NCBI GenBank assembly: GCA_938001985.1
Contig: CALLBE010000189.1
Span: 1-5,487, forward strand
Source of the DNA: an uncultured Verrucomicrobiales bacterium
GTDB lineage: Bacteria > Verrucomicrobiota > Verrucomicrobiia > Verrucomicrobiales > Akkermansiaceae
Reading direction: 5' to 3'
DNA length: 5,487 nucleotides
The translations under genes were made by a program, and so were the position numbers. Numbering within the stretch: the stretch's first letter is position 1; each line of letters starts with the position of its first letter. Under the pieces are notes generated by a model that was not told the DNA's origin, made no database searches, and saw only the letters and a list, made by a program, of their open reading frames with translations. Below are positions 5,152-5,487 of the stretch, piece by piece.

Positions 5152-5487
5152 TTACCGGAGGCCGGGAAGTAAGTTTTTCTGCAACCACTCCCCATCATGA
5201 ATAGTCACCCCATCGGGATCTTCGAGCGCCTCAGGGCCTTCATCTTCACAAATGATCCATCCCTTATAATTTTGATCTTTAAGCCACTGTGTGATTCCAA
5301 GAAAATCAGCCTTACCTTCTCCCATGAGTGTGAATTCAGGCTGACCATCCCAATCCTTAAAGTGCACTAAGTTAATCAACTCAGCGTACTGCTTCATTTT
5401 GCTCAACGGGTCCATCCCTCCATTTAGAATATGACCAACATCGGGGCACCATCCCGTTACGGAGGAATCCAACCCCTCTAACATCAC
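5152..5487 (-). CDS. sugar phosphate isomerase/epimerase family protein, C-terminal part
   Basis: The frame is open through the edge of the window, so only the last 111 residues are seen. The first visible codon is GTG and need not be a start. The fragment is the second half of an AP-endonuclease-2-like TIM barrel, the fold of sugar phosphate isomerases/epimerases such as IolE and xylose-isomerase-like enzymes. Metal-site elements appear in order: PDVGHILNGGMDP (15-27), with the Asp and His of a strand end; LVHFKDWDG (40-48), the typical H-x-K-D; LMGEGKADF (54-62), the usual G-x-G-x-x-D/N-F turn; and GWIICEDEG (76-84), with the final Glu. Substrate cannot be told from this half; it may be a sugar or inositol derivative. 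The gene ends 136 bases before rplM and appears unrelated to it. No clear terminator is visible after it. Confidence 0.85.
   Translation of the reverse strand: MMLEGLDSSVTGWCPDVGHILNGGMDPLSKMKQYAELINLVHFKDWDGQPEFTLMGEGKADFLGITQWLKDQNYKGWIICEDEGPEALEDPDGVTIHDGEWLQKNLLPGLR

Overview
This window looks like chromosomal core-gene territory of a Gram-negative bacterium. All nine genes are on the minus strand, so transcription runs from high to low coordinates. My best guess at the lineage is Verrucomicrobiota, Opitutae/Puniceicoccales-like. The guess rests on the style of the RpoZ-like omega subunit, the two small lipoproteins (one with an SPY...DV...P...FFYIP tail, one with a PWNRPSPGEGAGAL tail), and the absence of visible Shine-Dalgarno sequences. 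These are resemblances recalled from memory, not database results. I see no mobile element, CRISPR array, tRNA or rRNA.

Layout in the direction of transcription: (a) 5152-5487, the C-terminal part of a sugar-phosphate isomerase/epimerase-type TIM barrel, whose 5' part lies outside the window. (b) 5016-5151, an intergenic region with a good sigma70-like promoter and a small hairpin leader for rplM. (c) rplM-rpsI (ribosomal proteins L13 and S9), 10 bases apart, closed by a textbook intrinsic terminator at 4130-4158. (d) A probable rpoZ (RNA polymerase omega), closed by a second strong terminator whose U-tract runs to within a base of the next start codon. (e) ubiE/menG (quinone methyltransferase). 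(f) ilvD (dihydroxyacid dehydratase, branched-chain amino acid synthesis). (g) A compact cluster of three envelope genes: a 138-residue lipoprotein, a DUF3592-like protein with two membrane segments, and a 59-residue lipoprotein (125-304). A likely terminator at 50-82 ends the cluster.

The central genes are housekeeping: translation, transcription, respiratory quinone and amino acid synthesis. The most unusual features are regulatory. Two strong terminators sit almost on top of the starts of the next genes (rpoZ and ubiE). The rplM leader can form alternative hairpins that may be an L13 autoregulatory site. None of the eight visible start codons has a recognisable Shine-Dalgarno sequence. The three-gene envelope cluster has no known function that I can assign. 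I did not find convincing evidence of a new defence or mobile system.
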